From NCBI GenBank assembly GCA_005879505.1, contig VBKQ01000387.1, forward strand, positions 1-5,535: DNA of 5,535 nucleotides, read 5' to 3'. Source of the stretch: Deltaproteobacteria bacterium. Its GTDB lineage: Bacteria; Myxococcota; Myxococcia; Myxococcales; 40CM-4-68-19. The number at the start of each line of letters is the position of its first letter. Position 1 is the first letter of the stretch. This document shows positions 5,067 through 5,535 of the stretch, piece by piece. The notes under the pieces were generated by a model. It was not told the DNA's origin. It did no database searches and saw nothing but the letters and a program-made list of their open reading frames with translations. The translations under genes were made by a program, and so were the position numbers.

Positions 5067-5535
5067 ATGCGCAACATCTCGTGGAAGCTTCTTGCCGCTC
5101 TGGGTGCATCGGTTGGGTTCGGTGCCGATGCCGATACGGCGTCGGGATACAAGGGAATCGCCTGGGGCACACCGTGCGGCGAGGCCGTCCAGCAGATGGA
5201 GGCGAAAGGCTTCGTCTTCGATCGCAAGGACAAGATCGGAGTGCCGGGTCAGGCTCGCTCGCCACAAGAGTCCCAGCTGTTCCTGCCCAAGGGCGGACGG
5301 GCGTCATGCGCCAGCGAAGAGTCAGATCTGATGCTGGACACCCGCAAGGCGAATCCGTACGTCGAGATCGCCGCTGTTTCGGGAGACATGACGGTCACGC
5401 TGCTATGCCGCAACCAGAAGTTCGTCGGCGCGTGGCTCGCAACGCCAGTGCGCAAGACCGTCGCGGCGGCCATGCTGGCGCGGGAGGCGGGCGCGGCGGT
5501 GAGGACAGTCCGCGCCGACACATGCGATGGGCAGA
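5067..5535 (+). CDS. Exported protein of unknown function (partial, 3' end outside window)
   Basis: The frame is open from ATG 5067 to the window end, giving at least 156 residues with no stop. The N-terminus is a probable short signal peptide: Arg2 and Lys7, a hydrophobic stretch at about 8-19, and possible cleavage near Gly-Ala-Asp-Ala (19-22). A 'GYKGIAWGTPCGEAVQQM' segment (27-44) follows, resembling the Gly-Ile-x-Trp-Gly start of several small periplasmic or lipoprotein families, though I cannot name one. Four cysteines (37, 81, 114, 153) could form two disulfides after export. The end of the visible part is Ala/Arg-rich and probably helical. A perfect GGAGG sits 6 nt upstream, and the zinc-ribbon gene ends 24 nt before, which suggests a two-gene unit. 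The overlapping minus-strand frames here look like GC-bias shadows. Confidence 0.7.
   Translation, partial: MRNISWKLLAALGASVGFGADADTASGYKGIAWGTPCGEAVQQMEAKGFVFDRKDKIGVPGQARSPQESQLFLPKGGRASCASEESDLMLDTRKANPYVEIAAVSGDMTVTLLCRNQKFVGAWLATPVRKTVAAAMLAREAGAAVRTVRADTCDGQ

Noticed and set aside
4391..5233. Minus-strand open frame of 280 codons covering the leader and zinc-ribbon gene
   Set aside because: It crosses the end of SulP, the leader and two + strand genes that have good ribosome binding sites. The translation shows no recognisable motif, so chance openness in GC-rich DNA is the better explanation.

Overview
The window is GC-rich, densely packed bacterial DNA with all supported genes on the + strand. 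A GTG start, purine-rich Shine-Dalgarno sites, very short gaps and a DauA-like transporter suggest a proteobacterium, perhaps a beta- or gammaproteobacterium. That taxonomic guess rests on general character only, because there is no rRNA or other marker.

Region 1 (1-2777) is a copper-handling module. It begins with a possible C-terminal tail of an upstream gene that ends in an ATGA overlap. A 104-residue secreted protein with a histidine-bearing mature N-terminus follows. Its stop codon directly abuts the GTG start of a 799-residue P1B-1 type copper/silver-exporting ATPase. The ATPase N-terminus carries a YHS-like domain and two tandem CPM-type heavy-metal-binding motifs in place of the usual HMA (GMxCxxC) domain. 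The zero-nucleotide junction implies one transcript: the ATPase would move Cu(I) from the cytosol to the periplasm, and the small secreted protein may meet it there.

Region 2 (2825-4642), 47 nt downstream, encodes a complete SulP/SLC26 anion transporter with a C-terminal STAS domain. It resembles E. coli DauA (YchM), a C4-dicarboxylate transporter. It is probably co-transcribed with the ATPase, but its link to copper is not obvious.

Region 3 (4643-5535) begins with a 148-nt non-coding leader. The leader holds two mutually exclusive hairpins: an 8-bp perfect stem and an overlapping 12-bp stem. Next comes a small 83-residue zinc-ribbon protein. After 24 nt comes an exported protein of unknown family with a weak signal peptide, which runs off the window end. 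No rRNA, tRNA, CRISPR array or insertion sequence was seen. The strongest candidates for something undescribed are the leader with competing hairpins before the zinc-ribbon gene, the two-gene unit that follows it, and the pairing of the His-starting secreted protein with an HMA-less copper ATPase.
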